Below, piece by piece: positions 5,623 to 5,819 of a stretch of 5,819 bases of DNA. The stretch is from an uncultured Clostridia bacterium (GTDB taxonomy: Bacteria > Bacillota > Clostridia > Christensenellales > UBA1242): positions 1 to 5,819 of the forward strand of contig CALNBM010000080.1 of assembly GCA_937874195.1 (NCBI GenBank), in the 5' to 3' direction. The position numbers were made by a program, and so were the translations under genes. The notes below the pieces were generated by a model that was not told where the DNA came from, did not search any database, and saw only the letters and a list, made by a program, of their open reading frames with translations. How positions within the stretch are numbered: the stretch's first letter is position 1; every line of letters starts with the position of its first letter.

Positions 5623-5819
5623 TTGAAAAAAAGTGTACAAGAAATGGCTTATGAAATAATTGAGCCACTTGCAAAAAATTTAGGTTACACTTTAATAGAA
5701 GTGCAATACAAAAAAGTGCCCAGTGGAATGGAGTTAGCAATTTCTATTGATAAAGAAAATGGTGTGACTCTTGATGATTGTGAGCGTATGTCACGCGCAC
5801 TTGATAAACACCTTGACGA
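5623..5819 (+). CDS. rimP: Ribosome maturation factor RimP (N-terminal part, cut by window edge)
   Basis: The first 65 residues of RimP (older name YlxS/YhbC), which helps assemble the 30S ribosomal subunit. The visible part fits the N-terminal domain: EIIEPLAKNLGYTLIEVQYKK (11-31), then LAISIDKENGVTLDDCERMSRALD (38-61), with the strongly conserved GVTLDDCERMSRAL block. The chosen start is the TTG at 5623, which gives MKKSVQEMAYEIIEPLA as in the family, with AAGGGA (5607-5612) about ten bases upstream. An in-frame ATG at 5644 would drop seven residues and has no ribosome binding site. In Firmicutes rimP usually heads an operon with nusA and infB; that region lies beyond the window. It has its own promoter and a leader hairpin. 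Confidence 0.93.
   Translation, partial: MKKSVQEMAYEIIEPLAKNLGYTLIEVQYKKVPSGMELAISIDKENGVTLDDCERMSRALDKHLD

Noticed and set aside
5552..5740. Minus-strand frame of 62 codons opposite the rimP start
   Set aside because: It is a shadow of rimP and its leader; the plus strand carries clear RimP motifs.

Overview
The window is strongly AT-rich, and nearly all of its coding runs left to right. Gene content (spoVAC-spoVAD-spoVAE, yunB) points to an endospore-forming, low-GC Gram-positive bacterium. The spoVA set is the short three-gene form, with no spoVAA, spoVAB or spoVAF inside the window, and an anaerobic Clostridia-type host is the most natural reading. Genus cannot be set from this sequence.

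Layout. Bases 1-158 are a T-rich leader with no gene I can call. Bases 159-1996 hold spoVAC, spoVAD and spoVAE packed as one transcription unit: each later gene has its ribosome binding site inside or against the end of the gene before it. The products form the core of the channel that moves dipicolinic acid (DPA) into the forespore and releases it at germination. Bases 1997-2160 are a structured spacer with inverted repeats, a weak terminator-like hairpin and a sigma-E-like promoter that runs right up to the start of yunB. yunB (2161-2814) encodes a single-pass membrane sporulation protein. Bases 2815-3148 contain no convincing gene; they hold two tandem copies of a unit of about 72 bases, an A-tract/T-tract hairpin and a good housekeeping promoter.

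Bases 3149-5463 are a two-gene operon for tRNA sulfur transfer: a cysteine desulfurase of the NifS/IscS class and ThiI, the 4-thiouridine synthase. The desulfurase takes sulfur from cysteine as a persulfide, and ThiI places it on uridine 8 of tRNA; in some bacteria ThiI also serves thiamine synthesis. A terminator follows, overlapping a promoter. A short leader with a terminator-like hairpin then leads into rimP (ribosome maturation factor), which starts with TTG and is cut by the window's right edge.

No previously undescribed gene system is visible: every protein of good length belongs to a known family. The points worth a second look are in the spacers: a yunB start with no Shine-Dalgarno sequence beneath a sigma-E-like promoter, the tandem repeat behind yunB, a short motif (core close to GGTGTAACACTT) that recurs in several spacers and forms part of terminator-like hairpins, and the rimP leader hairpin.
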